A DNA stretch of 64,000 nt. Source: Rhodovastum atsumiense (GTDB taxonomy: Bacteria; Pseudomonadota; Alphaproteobacteria; Acetobacterales; Acetobacteraceae). Within the stretch, counting starts at the first letter, position 1; each line of letters begins with the position of its first letter. The notes beneath the pieces are model-generated. The model searched no databases. It saw nothing but the letters and a program-made list of their open reading frames with translations, and had not been told where the DNA came from. The DNA lies in the NCBI RefSeq assembly GCF_937425535.1, contig NZ_OW485601.1:6344501-6408500 (forward strand). The letters run 5' to 3'. A program made the position numbers and the translations under genes. Below, in pieces: positions 10,436 through 19,307 of the stretch.

Positions 10436-12106
10436 ATGACCCTCCGCACCCGCATTCTGTTCGGCTTCGCCGTGGCCTTTCTTGCCTGCCTCGGCCTGGG
10501 GCTGATCTCGCTTTACCAGACCCACCGCCTCAATGCGGTGGCAGCCCGCTTCGGCGCCGAGTTGCTGCCGCATGTCAGCGTGCTCGCCGATCTGCGCGCC
10601 GAAGTGAATGAACACAACCGCATCCTGCTGCGCCACGTGATCGCCGACACGCCCCAGGCGATGGCGACGCTGGAATCGCAACTCACTGACGAGACCGGGC
10701 TGATCGACGCCTTCTTCCGGAACGCGGGGTCCGCCTTCACCGCGCCGCAGCAACAGCGCCTGCTGGAAACCGCGCGCGGCGCCTGGGCGGCGTATCGCGA
10801 AGCGGCGGCGGGGGTGATCGCGCTCGGCCACGAGGGTGGCGGGCAGCGGATGGAAGCCGCGGCGCTCGACCGTGTCGGGGGGCTCTACCAGAAGTTCGTC
10901 GATACCGTGAACACCATGCGCCAGACGATCGTGCTGGAGGCATGGACCGGCGTCGGCACCACCCGCAGCACCTATCTGTTCGGGATGTGGCTGACGATCG
11001 GGGCCATGGTGGCCTGCGCCGGGGTCTGCGGCATCGGTGGCGTCATGACCATCTCCAGCGTGTGCCGCCCGGTCCTGACGCTGGCCGGGCAGATGCGACA
11101 GGTCGCCGCCAGGGAACCCGGCATCGTGGTGTTCGGCTGCGACCGGCGCGACGAGGTCGGCGCGATGGCGCAGGCCCTGGAACAGTTCCGCCAGGACCTT
11201 GCCGCCGCCGATGCCACCGCCGCGCAGCAGGAGACGGAGCACCGCGCCCAGGAACAGCGGACGATGCGAGTGACCGGGCTGGCCGCCGATTTCGACCACT
11301 CGATCAGCGCCGTGCTGGAGGCGTTCTCGGCCGCCGCACACGAGCTCGAATCCACGGCGCACAGCATGGCCAACATCGCCGAGTCCACCAACCGGCAGGC
11401 GCTCGGCTCGGCCGAAGGGGCGCGCCAGGCCAGCGCCAACGTGCAGACGGTCGCCGCCTCGGCCGAGGAACTGGCCGCCTCGCTCGGCGAGATCGCCCAG
11501 CAGGTCGGCCGCTCCAGCCAGATGGTGGCAGAGGCCACCGCCGAGGCACGCGCCACCGATGCCAATGTCGGCGAACTGGCCGAGGCGGCCGGGCGCATCG
11601 GCGAGGTGGTGCAGTTGATCTCCTCGATCGCCAGCCAGACCAACCTGCTGGCGCTGAACGCCACCATCGAGGCGGCGCGGGCCGGCGATGCCGGCAAGGG
11701 CTTCGCCGTGGTGGCGGCCGAGGTGAAGGCGCTGGCCAACCAGACCACCCACGCGACCGACGAAATCGCCCGCCAGATCGCCGCCATCCAGGGCAGCACC
11801 GGGCGCGCGGTGGAGGCGATCCGCCGCATCACCTCGGCGATCGCGGCGGTCAGCGAGGTCGCCACCGGCATCGCCGCCGCGGTCGAGCAGCAGACGGCCG
11901 CGGTCACCGAGATCTCCCGCAGTGCCGCGGATGCGGCGCAGCACACCAACACCGTGTCCAGCGCGGTGGCCGCGGTCACCAATGCCTCCGCCGAAGCCGG
12001 CACCGCCGCCACGCAGGTACTCGACGCCGCCGGCGACCTGGGCCGGCAGACCGCATCCCTGCGCGGGGAAGTCACCCGCTTCACCGCCGAGATCCGCGCC
12101 GCCTGA
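10436..12106 (+). CDS. Methyl-accepting chemotaxis protein
   Basis: A 556-residue chemoreceptor. A first membrane helix lies at about 7-29, a helical periplasmic domain spans 30-175 (four-helix-bundle type, no recognised ligand pocket), a second membrane helix at about 180-205, then a HAMP segment ([12 protein letters not shown]) and a long cytoplasmic signalling coiled coil. The tip sequence [20 protein letters not shown] followed by [19 protein letters not shown] is the invariant CheA/CheW contact region. No NWETF-type pentapeptide for CheR/CheB binding is present at the C-terminus. It is divergent from clpB; no chemotaxis genes are nearby, so it is an orphan receptor. Start: ATG with AGGA about eight bases upstream. 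Confidence 0.93.
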   Translation: MTLRTRILFGFAVAFLACLGLGLISLYQTHRLNAVAARFGAELLPHVSVLADLRAEVNEHNRILLRHVIADTPQAMATLESQLTDETGLIDAFFRNAGSAFTAPQQQRLLETARGAWAAYREAAAGVIALGHEGGGQRMEAAALDRVGGLYQKFVDTVNTMRQTIVLEAWTGVGTTRSTYLFGMWLTIGAMVACAGVCGIGGVMTISSVCRPVLTLAGQMRQVAAREPGIVVFGCDRRDEVGAMAQALEQFRQDLAAADATAAQQETEHRAQEQRTMRVTGLAADFDHSISAVLEAFSAAAHELESTAHSMANIAESTNRQALGSAEGARQASANVQTVAASAEELAASLGEIAQQVGRSSQMVAEATAEARATDANVGELAEAAGRIGEVVQLISSIASQTNLLALNATIEAARAGDAGKGFAVVAAEVKALANQTTHATDEIARQIAAIQGSTGRAVEAIRRITSAIAAVSEVATGIAAAVEQQTAAVTEISRSAADAAQHTNTVSSAVAAVTNASAEAGTAATQVLDAAGDLGRQTASLRGEVTRFTAEIRAA

Positions 12107-12156
12107 CCTCGCCCGCCTGACTCCGCCTGGCCGGGCGGGCCGCCTTGCCCGCCCGG

Positions 12157-13254
12157 TCAGCCCATCGCCGTCTCCGGCGCCACCCGGGCGGGAAGTTCCG
12201 CCTCGGGCATCGCCGTCACGGGCCTCTCCATCCCGGAGATTCCGGGTTCGCTGGCCTCCGTCACCGGTGCCCCAGTCGTCACCGGTGCCCCGGTCCAGGT
12301 CGCCCGCCCCGCCGGCGCGCCGCAAGCGCGCAGCTTCATGTCACAGGCGGACATGTCGGCGTTGTCCCCGACAGCGACTTCCACGTTCACGTACATGCCG
12401 GCGGCATCGCCGGGCATGCCAACGAACCCACCCGCCACCGGCACGGCCTGTTCCGGCGTGCGGGCGGTGCAGACCCGGATCAGATTGCGGCCGGCGACCA
12501 GGCCGTTGGTGGGATCGAACTCGACCCAGCCGGCCCCGGGCAGGTAGACCGCGCACCAGGCATGGGTGGCACCGCCGCCGACCACCGGATCGGAGCTGTC
12601 CATCAGCGCCGCGTCATACAGGTAGCCACTGACGAATCGCGCGGCGAGGCCAAGCGAGCGGCAGGCCTCTATCATCAGCAGGGCGAAATCCCGGCAGGCC
12701 CCGGTGCCGGTCGCCAGCGTGACCAGCGGCGAGTTGGTGCCCTCGGCCTCGCGCGTGGCATAGGTGAAATCCGCCTTGATCGCCTGCGTCATCCGGGTCA
12801 GCAGGTCCATGGTCGGCGTCGGTTCGCCACGGCGCAGGAAACTGCGGGCCCAGGCATCGACCTGCCGGTCCGGATCCCGGTAATGGCGCTCGAGCAGGCG
12901 GGCAAGGTCGGGGAATTCCTCGGACGCATAGCTGAAGGGAAAAGTCTCGGCGGCCGGATCGAGCGTGGCCAGCGGCTCCTCGGCACCCACCGGATAATGC
13001 TGCAGGTGCAAGGTGGAGACGATGCGCAGCAGATCGGCCCGCATCGCGGGATCCCATTCCAGGATGCAGACGGAATTGCCGAAAACGTCATGCGCCCAGT
13101 GCATCCCCTGCGCCGGCGGGGTCAGGGTCAGGGTGGCCCCGAGCAGGCGCAGGTCATGCGAGTCGCGCGGGCGCGTCATCAGCCGGTGCGCGGTGAAGCG
13201 CACCGGCCGGGCATAATGGTACTCGGTGGTGTGGACGACACGCACCAACGGCAT
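12157..13254 (-). CDS. Transglutaminase-like cysteine peptidase family protein
   Basis: A 365-residue protein. An N-terminal beta domain (MPLVRVVHTTEYHYARPVRF) precedes a transglutaminase core with the triad Cys187 in GTGACRDFA, His231 in GATHAWCAVY and Asp247 in EFDPTN. This arrangement is that of the bacterial transglutaminase-like proteins often encoded beside circularly permuted ATP-grasp or alpha-E genes; those partners are not present here. There is no signal peptide. The C-terminal 60 residues are Ala/Pro/Thr-rich. The substrate is unknown. Start is the ATG at the conserved MPLVRVVHTT; the upstream extension overlaps a separate small gene and is rejected. Confidence 0.85.
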   Translation of the reverse strand: MPLVRVVHTTEYHYARPVRFTAHRLMTRPRDSHDLRLLGATLTLTPPAQGMHWAHDVFGNSVCILEWDPAMRADLLRIVSTLHLQHYPVGAEEPLATLDPAAETFPFSYASEEFPDLARLLERHYRDPDRQVDAWARSFLRRGEPTPTMDLLTRMTQAIKADFTYATREAEGTNSPLVTLATGTGACRDFALLMIEACRSLGLAARFVSGYLYDAALMDSSDPVVGGGATHAWCAVYLPGAGWVEFDPTNGLVAGRNLIRVCTARTPEQAVPVAGGFVGMPGDAAGMYVNVEVAVGDNADMSACDMKLRACGAPAGRATWTGAPVTTGAPVTEASEPGISGMERPVTAMPEAELPARVAPETAMG

Positions 13255-13288
13255 GTGCGGTCCGATCCGTTCGGGAAGCGTCGAGGGC

Positions 13289-13366
13289 TTAGATGACGTT
13301 GAAGAGATAGAGCAGGATGATGATGGGGATGGGAAGCCCCAGGAGCCAAAGCAGGATGCCACGCAT
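13289..13366 (-). CDS. 25-residue hydrophobic membrane peptide
   Basis: A very short gene encoding MRGILLWLLGLPIPIIILLY followed by LFNVI. It is one membrane-spanning segment with a single N-terminal Arg. A strong ribosome site AAGGGGA sits seven bases upstream of the ATG, and the gene ends 34 bases before the transglutaminase start, in the same direction. From memory, near-identical small peptides with the Gly-(Ile/Leu)-Pro-Ile-Pro-(Ile/Val) centre occur in other Alphaproteobacteria, but I cannot check. Function unknown; a regulator or stabiliser of a membrane protein would be typical of such peptides. Confidence 0.7.
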   Translation of the reverse strand: MRGILLWLLGLPIPIIILLYLFNVI

Positions 13367-13430
13367 GGCGTTTCCCCTTGCCGGATGTTCGCCACCGCAA
13401 CGCTCCTTCAGCCGAGACGGTTGCCGTTAT

Positions 13431-13461
13431 AAACCCGAACCCCGAAGGAGTTCGGGTTTTT
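13431..13461. terminator. Bidirectional rho-independent terminator
   Basis: Stem AAACCCGAAC / GTTCGGGTTT with a nine-base loop. T-runs are present on both sides (TTTTT on the plus strand, TTTAT on the minus strand). It lies between the stop of the COQ9 gene and the start of the membrane peptide, both on the minus strand, so its main job is probably to end the def-coq9 transcript. Confidence 0.8.
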
Positions 13462-13497
13462 GCTTCGCTGTGCGCGCAGCCACCGCCCTCGCCGGGA

Positions 13498-14127
13498 TCA
13501 GGCCGCGGCCTCCCCCGGCAGGCAGCGCTCGATGGCCGTGGCGGTCCGGCGCTGCCAGCGATGGAAGCACGCATGATCGGCGAGCCGCCGGTCGAGGAAG
13601 GACAGCGTAGCGGCATCGTCGTCGCTCTGGTCGCGCAGCCAGAACAGCAAAGTCGCGCCATAGATCGCGCTCAGGATCACACGTTTCGTATACCAGGAAA
13701 AATCCGTCGAGCGGTCGTCGGCTGCGTGCCAGATCGAATCGACGGTCCGCGCCAGCGTCCGCGCCGACAGCCGGGCATGGCGCGGCAAGGCCAGCAGCGC
13801 CAGCGCCCGGCGCACCGCCTGCTTGTGCGGCCGCGCCGCCGCCAGCCGCAGCGCGATGGCGAATCGCACCCGCTCGGTCAGGCGCAGCCCCTGCAAGTCC
13901 TGCGCCGCCATGGCCTGTTCCATCTGGCGGTCCTCCAGGTCGATATAGGCCTCGACCAGATCGGCCGGTCCGCCGGGAAACAGCAACTCGGCATCCAGCG
14001 GATCCTGGCCCGCCTGCCGCAGCGCGTGGCGCAGCGCAACCAGGCTCCAGCCCTCGGCCGGCACCAGCGGCAACAGCGCGGTGATGGCGGCGTCGCGCGC
14101 GGGCGAGCGCTCCGGCGGCGCGATCAT
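13498..14127 (-). CDS. COQ9 family protein (ubiquinone biosynthesis accessory)
   Basis: A 209-residue protein with the C-terminal COQ9 signature: DRSTDFSWYTKRVILSAIYG followed by ATLLFWLRDQSDDDA and FLDRRLAD. COQ9 has a TetR-like fold, binds isoprenoid lipids and assists the COQ7 hydroxylation step of ubiquinone synthesis. It is confined to Alphaproteobacteria and mitochondria, which supports the taxonomic reading of this window. The start overlaps the deformylase stop by four bases (ATGA), so def and this gene form an operon with def first. A terminator follows 37 bases after the stop. Confidence 0.88.
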   Translation of the reverse strand: MIAPPERSPARDAAITALLPLVPAEGWSLVALRHALRQAGQDPLDAELLFPGGPADLVEAYIDLEDRQMEQAMAAQDLQGLRLTERVRFAIALRLAAARPHKQAVRRALALLALPRHARLSARTLARTVDSIWHAADDRSTDFSWYTKRVILSAIYGATLLFWLRDQSDDDAATLSFLDRRLADHACFHRWQRRTATAIERCLPGEAAA

Positions 14128-14699
14128 CGGCCTGCCTCCGCCGCCTGCCGCGCCGCCAGGTGCTGTGCGGCGAGCGCCTCGGCCTTCGCCAGTTCCTCGT
14201 TGAAGCCGAACAGACGCAAATCGGTCATGCGCATCGGATAGAGCACCCCGTCCAGATGATCGTTCTCGTGCTGCACCACGCCGGCATGGAAGCCGGTGAC
14301 CTCGCCGCCGAGCGGGCGGCCTTCGGTGTCGACGCCGGAATAGCGGATGCGCCAGTGCCGCGGCACCGCCGCGCGCAACCCGGGAATCGACAGGCAGCCT
14401 TCCCAGCGCAGGCGCAGATCCTCGCCCACCGGCTGCACGCGCGGATTGATCACCACGGTGGTGCCGACCGGACGATCATCCGCATCGCCGCTGCCACGCC
14501 CCTCCGGCACGCGGAAGACGAAGATCCGCAGCGAGGCATGCACCTGCGGCGCCGCCAGCCCTGCGCCGGACGCATCCTCCATGGTCTCGATCATGTCGGC
14601 CACCAGGCGGCGAATCTCCGGCGCGGTTGGATCCGACACCTCGACAGCACGTTGCAGCAGCACCGGGTGGCCCATGCGGGCGATCTTCAGAATGGCCAT
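14124..14699 (-). CDS. def: Peptide deformylase
   Basis: A 191-residue metalloprotease that removes the formyl group from nascent proteins. All three motifs are visible: GAGLAAPQV (45-53), EGCLSIPG (100-107, metal ligand Cys102) and QHENDHLDG (143-151, metal ligands His144 and His148, catalytic Glu145). A Gly/Asp-rich insert at 66-78 (EGRGSGDADDRP) is longer than in E. coli Def. The C-terminal extension LAAQHLAARQAAEAGR is Ala-rich. The gene heads a two-gene operon with the COQ9 protein, and its start faces the divergent rpsU. Confidence 0.95.
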   Translation of the reverse strand: MAILKIARMGHPVLLQRAVEVSDPTAPEIRRLVADMIETMEDASGAGLAAPQVHASLRIFVFRVPEGRGSGDADDRPVGTTVVINPRVQPVGEDLRLRWEGCLSIPGLRAAVPRHWRIRYSGVDTEGRPLGGEVTGFHAGVVQHENDHLDGVLYPMRMTDLRLFGFNEELAKAEALAAQHLAARQAAEAGR

Positions 14700-14756
14700 T
14701 TGCGTCTCCGGTCACGGAATTAGGGGCGCGCATCAAACATTGGGCGCAGTTGCGCG

Positions 14757-14784
14757 TTGGCGAGGTGCGATGGCCGTGTTATAG
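14757..14784 (+). promoter_or_regulatory. Possible sigma-70 promoter of rpsU
   Basis: TTGGCG, 16-base spacer, TTATAG, about 80 bases ahead of the rpsU start and pointing toward it. It is one of the few AT-containing spots in the def-rpsU divergent gap. Support is by eye. Confidence 0.4.
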
Positions 14785-14864
14785 CGGCCGTCCTCCGTCC
14801 GGGCCCCCTGGTCGGAACCTTTTTCATACCCGCAAGGGCTTCAACCACAGGAGCATGCCGCCAA

Positions 14865-15068
14865 GTGCAGGTTCTCGTCCGCGACAATAACGTCGACCAG
14901 GCGCTTAAGGCGCTCAAGAAGAAGATGCAGCGGGAGGGTGTCTTCCGCGAGATGAAGCTTCGCCGTCACTACGAGAAGCCATCCGAGCGTCGTGCCCGCG
15001 AGGCCGCCGAGGCTGTTCGCCGTGCCCGTAAGATGGAGCGCAAGCGGCTGGAGCGCGAGGGCTTCTAA
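14865..15068 (+). CDS. rpsU: Small ribosomal subunit protein bS21
   Basis: A 67-residue protein beginning with a GTG read as [20 protein letters not shown] and continuing [20 protein letters not shown], an almost textbook alphaproteobacterial S21, with a basic helical tail [17 protein letters not shown]21 sits on the 30S platform near the anti-Shine-Dalgarno helix and helps initiation. The GTG start is chosen because upstream residues in the frame are not S21-like; an AGGAG lies 12 bases before it, a long spacing. A weak sigma-70-like promoter is seen upstream. Confidence 0.95.
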   Translation: MQVLVRDNNVDQALKALKKKMQREGVFREMKLRRHYEKPSERRAREAAEAVRRARKMERKRLEREGF

Positions 15069-15229
15069 GCCCCCCCTTTCCCCCGTTACGGGCCCGTCCA
15101 GCCTTTCGACGGTCGGTTTCCCGCGCCGCCCAGGCTTCCTGCCCAGGTCCGCTCACCCAGGACCCGGGCAGAGTCGCCCCGATCAGATCGACCACCGCCT
15201 CCGCGCCCCTGCCGGCGTCGCGCCCCCTG

Positions 15230-16783
15230 GTGAGCCCTCTCCTGCCATGGCAGGATTGGTCCGAAGGGCAGCGCCACTCCATGCCGGACCCACTGGACCA
15301 AACCCGACAACAGGCGGTGTTCGACAGGCTCCGCCAGGGCATCCTGGCCGGTACGCTGGCCCCTGGTGCGCAACTCCCCCCCACTCGCCGACTCGCCGAG
15401 GAACTGGGCGTCGCCCGGCAAACCGTGGTGCTGGCCTATGAACGGCTGGCGGCCGAAGGCTATGTGCGGGCCCGCGTCGGCAGCGGCACCTTCGTCGCCG
15501 CCGACCTGCCGGACGCCGCCCCTTCGCCCGCGCCGATGCCAGGGGGCGGAGGCGGCGGGCTGTCGTGCCGCGGCGCCGCGCTCGCCGCCCTCCCCGCCTC
15601 GGCTTCCGGCCCGGTCGCCGACGGGCCGCCATTGCTCGCCCCCGGCGTGCCCGCCCCCGAACTGTTCCCCGCCACGGCCTGGGCCCGCTGCGCCGCGCGG
15701 GTGCTGCGGGACCTGCCGCCGGCACTGACGGGCTACCCGGACCTGCAGGGGCTGCCGGCACTGCGCGCCGAGATCGCCGCGCATCTCGCGGGTGCGCGCG
15801 GGCTGATCGTCGATCCCGACCACATCGTCGTCACCGCCGGGACGCAACAGGCGCTGCGGGTCGCGGCGGAGCTGCTGCTCGACCCCGGCGACACGGCCTG
15901 GGTGGAAGACCCCGGCTACATCGCCGGACGCGGCGCCCTGCGCGCCGCCGGCGCCATGCCGGTGGCGGTGCCGAGCGACACCGAGGGCCTGGACGTGGCC
16001 GCCGGCCTGCGCCTCGCGCCGGCGGCGCGGCTGGCGCTGGTGGCGCCATCGCACGCCACACCGCTCGGGGGCGCGCTGCCGGTCGGGCGGCGACTCGCGC
16101 TGCTCGACTGGGCGGCGCAGGCAGGGGCCTGGATCCTGGAAGACGACGCGGATTCGGAGTTCCGCTGGCAGGGCAAGCCGCTGCCACCTTTGGCCTCGCT
16201 CGACCGGGTGGGGCGGGTGATCTATTGCGGCACCTTCAGCAAATCGCTGGCCCCGGCGCTGCGGCTGGGCTTCGCAGTGGTGCCGCCGCCCCTGACCGCC
16301 GGCTTCGTGCGGGCCCGCGCGCTGATGGACCGCGGCCCGGCAACGTTCGAACAGGCCACCCTCGCCGCCTTCATGCAACACGGCGGATTGGCGGCCCATA
16401 TCCGCCGCATGCGCACGGAATACGCCCGGCGGCGCAGCGCCGTGCTGGCGGCGCTGGCGCAGCACTGCCCGGCGCTGGAGCCGGTCGCTGCCCCCGGCGG
16501 GCTGCATTTGGTGCTGAAGCTGCCGGCCGGCTGCGACGAGGCGGCGGTGGTGCGCGCGGCCCGGGCCCGCGGCGTGGCGGCGGCCCCGCTGGGTGCGTAT
16601 TTTGCGGGGCCTCCACGGCTGCCTGGGCTGGTCACGGGTTTCGCGGCGACGCCGGTGGCACGGGCGGCGGAGGCGGCACGGCGGCTGGCGATGGCCGTGC
16701 AGGAAGGCCAGGGCTCCGCCCTGGACCTGCCAAGGGCCACAAGGCCCTTGGATCCCATTCTCTCTGCGCGGCACAGAGAATAA
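15230..16783 (+). CDS. MocR-type regulator (GntR HTH fused to aminotransferase-like domain)
   Basis: A 517-residue PdxR/MocR family protein. The winged helix of the GntR type is at about 25-95 (DRLRQGILAGTLAPGAQLPP, TVVLAYERLAAEGYVRARVG), followed by a Pro/Gly/Ala linker and a fold-type I aminotransferase domain with VTAGTQQALR, EDPGYIAGRG, APSHATPLGG and the PLP lysine Lys338 in GTFSKSLAP. Such regulators sense PLP or an amine. The start is uncertain: GTG is used here, an ATG 51 bases later is equally possible. The last 25 or so codons (from about 16708) are made of repeat DNA: two hairpins are translated as GSALDLPRATRPLDPILSAR, so the natural C-terminus was probably earlier. The target gene is not known; the pentulose kinase is next downstream. 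Confidence 0.88.
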   Translation: MSPLLPWQDWSEGQRHSMPDPLDQTRQQAVFDRLRQGILAGTLAPGAQLPPTRRLAEELGVARQTVVLAYERLAAEGYVRARVGSGTFVAADLPDAAPSPAPMPGGGGGGLSCRGAALAALPASASGPVADGPPLLAPGVPAPELFPATAWARCAARVLRDLPPALTGYPDLQGLPALRAEIAAHLAGARGLIVDPDHIVVTAGTQQALRVAAELLLDPGDTAWVEDPGYIAGRGALRAAGAMPVAVPSDTEGLDVAAGLRLAPAARLALVAPSHATPLGGALPVGRRLALLDWAAQAGAWILEDDADSEFRWQGKPLPPLASLDRVGRVIYCGTFSKSLAPALRLGFAVVPPPLTAGFVRARALMDRGPATFEQATLAAFMQHGGLAAHIRRMRTEYARRRSAVLAALAQHCPALEPVAAPGGLHLVLKLPAGCDEAAVVRAARARGVAAAPLGAYFAGPPRLPGLVTGFAATPVARAAEAARRLAMAVQEGQGSALDLPRATRPLDPILSARHRE

Positions 16784-16853
16784 CGGGACCCAAGGGCGAA
16801 GCCCTTGGTGGGTCAAGGGCAAAGCCCTTGTGGGGTCCGGGGCAACGCCCCGG
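16708..16853. repeat. Cluster of GC-rich perfect hairpins (copy C)
   Basis: Five successive perfect palindromes with short loops: CCAGGGC/GCCCTGG, CCAAGGGCC/GGCCCTTGG, CCAAGGGC/GCCCTTGG, CAAGGGC/GCCCTTG and CCGGGGC/GCCCCGG, plus TTCTCT/AGAGAA around a GCGCGG core. The first part is inside the 3' end of the MocR-type gene, the rest fills the gap before the kinase gene, whose start is 20 bases later. Confidence 0.8.
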
Positions 16854-16872
16854 CAACGGGGAGGACAAACGG

Positions 16873-18501
16873 ATGGACCAAGTCGTCCTGGGCGTGGATG
16901 TCGGCACCGGCAGTGCCCGCGCCGCGATCTTCGATCTGGCGGGGCATCGGCGCGGCCATGCCGTCCACCCCATCCGCCTCTGGCAGCCGCGTCCGGGCTG
17001 GGCCGAGCAATCCACCGCCGACATCTGGGCCGCGGTCTGCGCCTGCGTGCGCGACGCGCTGGCGATGGCCGGCCCGGTCGCGCCGATCGGCCTGGGCTTC
17101 GACGCGACCTGTTCGCTGGCCGTGGCGGGAAGCGATGGCCAAGGCGTCAGCGTCGATCCCGAGGGCGATCCGGCGCGCGACGTTATCGTCTGGATGGACC
17201 ACCGCGCCACCGCCCAGGCGGAGCGCATCAACGCCACCGGCGCCGAGGTGCTGCGCTATGTTGGCGGGCGCATCTCGCCGGAGATGCAGACGCCCAAGCT
17301 GCTGTGGCTGCGCGAGCAGTTGCCGGCGGCATGGGAGCGGGCCGCGCTGTTCCTCGACCTGCCGGACTGGCTGACCTGGCGGGCGACCGGCGACACGGCG
17401 CGGTCGCTGTGCACGACGGTCTGCAAGTGGACTTATCTCGGCCACGAGGCGCGCTGGGATGCCGCCTATTTCCGCCGGATCGGCCTGGGCGAGCTGGCGG
17501 AAGAAGAATTTGCACGCATCGGCACGCGCATCCTGCCGCTCGGCACCACGCTGGGGGCCGGGCTGTCGGCGGCGGCGGCAGGCGAACTGGGGCTGCCGGC
17601 GGGCCTGCCGGTCTCAGTCGCCGCGATCGACGCGCATGCCGGCGGCATCGGCATGATCGGGGCCAGCCTGGACGGCGCCGGGCTGGACGCCGGGACGGCC
17701 CAGCGCCGCCTCGCGCTGATCGGCGGCACTTCGAGCTGCCACATGGCGGTGTCGCCCGAACCCCGCTTCGTGCCGGGAGTCTGGGGCCCCTACCTGTCCG
17801 CCATGCTGCCGGGGCTGTGGCTGGCCGAGGGCGGCCAGTCGGCGACCGGGGCGCTGCTGGACCACATCGTACGGACGCATCCCGCCTTTCCCGCGGTCGC
17901 GGCGGATGCCGGCAGCGAGAGCGTGTTCGCGGCGCTGAACGCGCGGCTGCAATCCCTGGCGGGGGGCCCGCAGCCGGTGGCGACGCTGACCACCGGGCTG
18001 CACGTCTTCCCGGATTTCCACGGCAACCGCTCGCCCCGCGCCGATCCCGGACTGCGCGGCATGATCAGCGGCCTTGATCTCTCGGCGACGGCGGACGATC
18101 TGGCGCTGCTGTACCTGGCGACGGTGCAGGGCATCGCCTGCGGCACGCGCCACATCATCGAATCCCTGAATGCGCAGGGCTGGGCGATCGACACCCTGCT
18201 CACCTGCGGCGGCGATGCGCGCAACCAAGTGTTCCTGCAGGCGCATGCGGACGCCACGGGCTGCCGGGTGGTGCTGCCGGCCGAGCCGGAAGCGGTGCTG
18301 CTCGGCGCCGCGATCCTGGGCGCGCTGGCGGCGGGCGCCTATGCCGACATGCCCACGGCTATGGCGGCGATGACGCGGATGGGACGTGAGGTGTTGCCCG
18401 CAGGCCCGGACCTGCGCGACTTCTACGACCGCAAATACGCCGTGCATCTGCGGCTGCACGATGATCAGATGGCATACCGGCAATTGATGCGGGAAGGCTG
18501 A
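16873..18501 (+). CDS. FGGY family carbohydrate kinase (D-ribulokinase type)
   Basis: A 542-residue sugar kinase. The N-terminal phosphate-binding strand is VVLGVDVGTGSARAAIFD (residues 4-21); the substrate-binding VIVWMDHRATAQAERIN follows near 100-116; the C-terminal FGGY domain holds LIGGTSSCHMAVS and TLLTCGGDARNQVFLQAHAD (about 445-465) with EAVLLGAAILGALAAG. The text PGVWGPYLSAMLPGLWLAEG and HVFPDFHGNRSPRADP is typical of the ribulokinase/FGGY pentulose kinases rather than glycerol or xylulose kinases. It should phosphorylate a ketopentose or pentitol in the cytoplasm. No sugar transporter or dehydrogenase lies next to it, so the true substrate is open. ATG start is preceded by a weak GGAC. 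Confidence 0.85.
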   Translation: MDQVVLGVDVGTGSARAAIFDLAGHRRGHAVHPIRLWQPRPGWAEQSTADIWAAVCACVRDALAMAGPVAPIGLGFDATCSLAVAGSDGQGVSVDPEGDPARDVIVWMDHRATAQAERINATGAEVLRYVGGRISPEMQTPKLLWLREQLPAAWERAALFLDLPDWLTWRATGDTARSLCTTVCKWTYLGHEARWDAAYFRRIGLGELAEEEFARIGTRILPLGTTLGAGLSAAAAGELGLPAGLPVSVAAIDAHAGGIGMIGASLDGAGLDAGTAQRRLALIGGTSSCHMAVSPEPRFVPGVWGPYLSAMLPGLWLAEGGQSATGALLDHIVRTHPAFPAVAADAGSESVFAALNARLQSLAGGPQPVATLTTGLHVFPDFHGNRSPRADPGLRGMISGLDLSATADDLALLYLATVQGIACGTRHIIESLNAQGWAIDTLLTCGGDARNQVFLQAHADATGCRVVLPAEPEAVLLGAAILGALAAGAYADMPTAMAAMTRMGREVLPAGPDLRDFYDRKYAVHLRLHDDQMAYRQLMREG

Positions 18502-18593
18502 GCCCGGCACACGCCTGCGCGAGAGGTCGTCGCGTGGTGCAACCGGAACCGGTGGACGCGGGTTAGCGGCCGCGCCCTGCCCCGGAGTCCGGC

Positions 18594-19307
18594 ATGCCCC
18601 TCGCGCCGACCGCCGTCCCGCTCCTGCCCGGAACGGAGCATCCGCTGCAATTGCGCGAACCGGACGCGGCCATGCTGCCCGGGTTCGTGGCGGCGCTGGA
18701 AGCCGGATGGTCGCCGAACAGCCAGCACGACACCAGCCGCCGCACCTTGCGGATGGTGCGGCGCAGCCCGGCGACCTTCCTGCAACGGTGCCGCGGGCGG
18801 GACATCCGCGTCATGCGACTCGGCCAGGGCAATCTGCTGGCACTGCCCCCCTTGCTGGAGCGGATGCTGCGCCAGCCGCCGCGGCGCAGCTTCATGCTGC
18901 GCACCTGCCATTTCTGGCTGTGGGACGGCGAATTCTGCGGCGTCTGCAGCCTGCGCTGGCGTCCGGACGACCAGGACCTGCCGGCGGAACTGATGGGCCA
19001 CCTGGGCTATGCCATCGTGCCCTGGAAGCGGCGCCGCCGCTACGCGAGCCGGGCACTCGGCATGCTGCTGCAACTGGCGCGCCAGGAGGGCCTGTCCTCG
19101 GTCTCGGCGGTCTGCGACACCCACAATGCCGGCTCGATCGGGGTGATCGCCGCCAATGGCGGCGTGTTCGAGACCACGCTGGTCACCCCGGTCAATCCGC
19201 TCGCCCGCCAATTGCGCTTCGCCTTCCCGCTGCAAGCGACGCCGGACCGGCTTCCCTGGCTGCCGGCAGCTCAGGGACGCTCGGTTTCGGTGGGAGCCAG
19301 CCCGTAG
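18594..19307 (+). CDS. GNAT family N-acetyltransferase
   Basis: A 237-residue protein. The first 110 residues are helical; the GNAT core is visible as FWLWDGEFCGVCSLRWRPD (beta strand pair) followed by GHLGYAIVPWKRRRRYASRA, where the basic RRRRYA-A segment is the acetyl-CoA pyrophosphate loop, and by VCDTHNAGSIGVIAANGGVF, the motif B helix and beta bulge. This is the subfamily that includes predicted acetyltransferases with a THNxxSI motif. Substrate unknown. The ATG has GGAG seven bases upstream. The 3' end overlaps that of the convergent BciB-like gene by 37 bases. Confidence 0.85.
   Translation: MPLAPTAVPLLPGTEHPLQLREPDAAMLPGFVAALEAGWSPNSQHDTSRRTLRMVRRSPATFLQRCRGRDIRVMRLGQGNLLALPPLLERMLRQPPRRSFMLRTCHFWLWDGEFCGVCSLRWRPDDQDLPAELMGHLGYAIVPWKRRRRYASRALGMLLQLARQEGLSSVSAVCDTHNAGSIGVIAANGGVFETTLVTPVNPLARQLRFAFPLQATPDRLPWLPAAQGRSVSVGASP

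Noticed and set aside
15565-16872. Long N-terminal extension of the pentulose kinase frame
   Set aside because: The frame is open through the MocR-type gene in another phase, but it is an Arg/Gly/Ala-rich shadow; the kinase begins with VVLGVDVGTGSARAA after the ATG at 16873.
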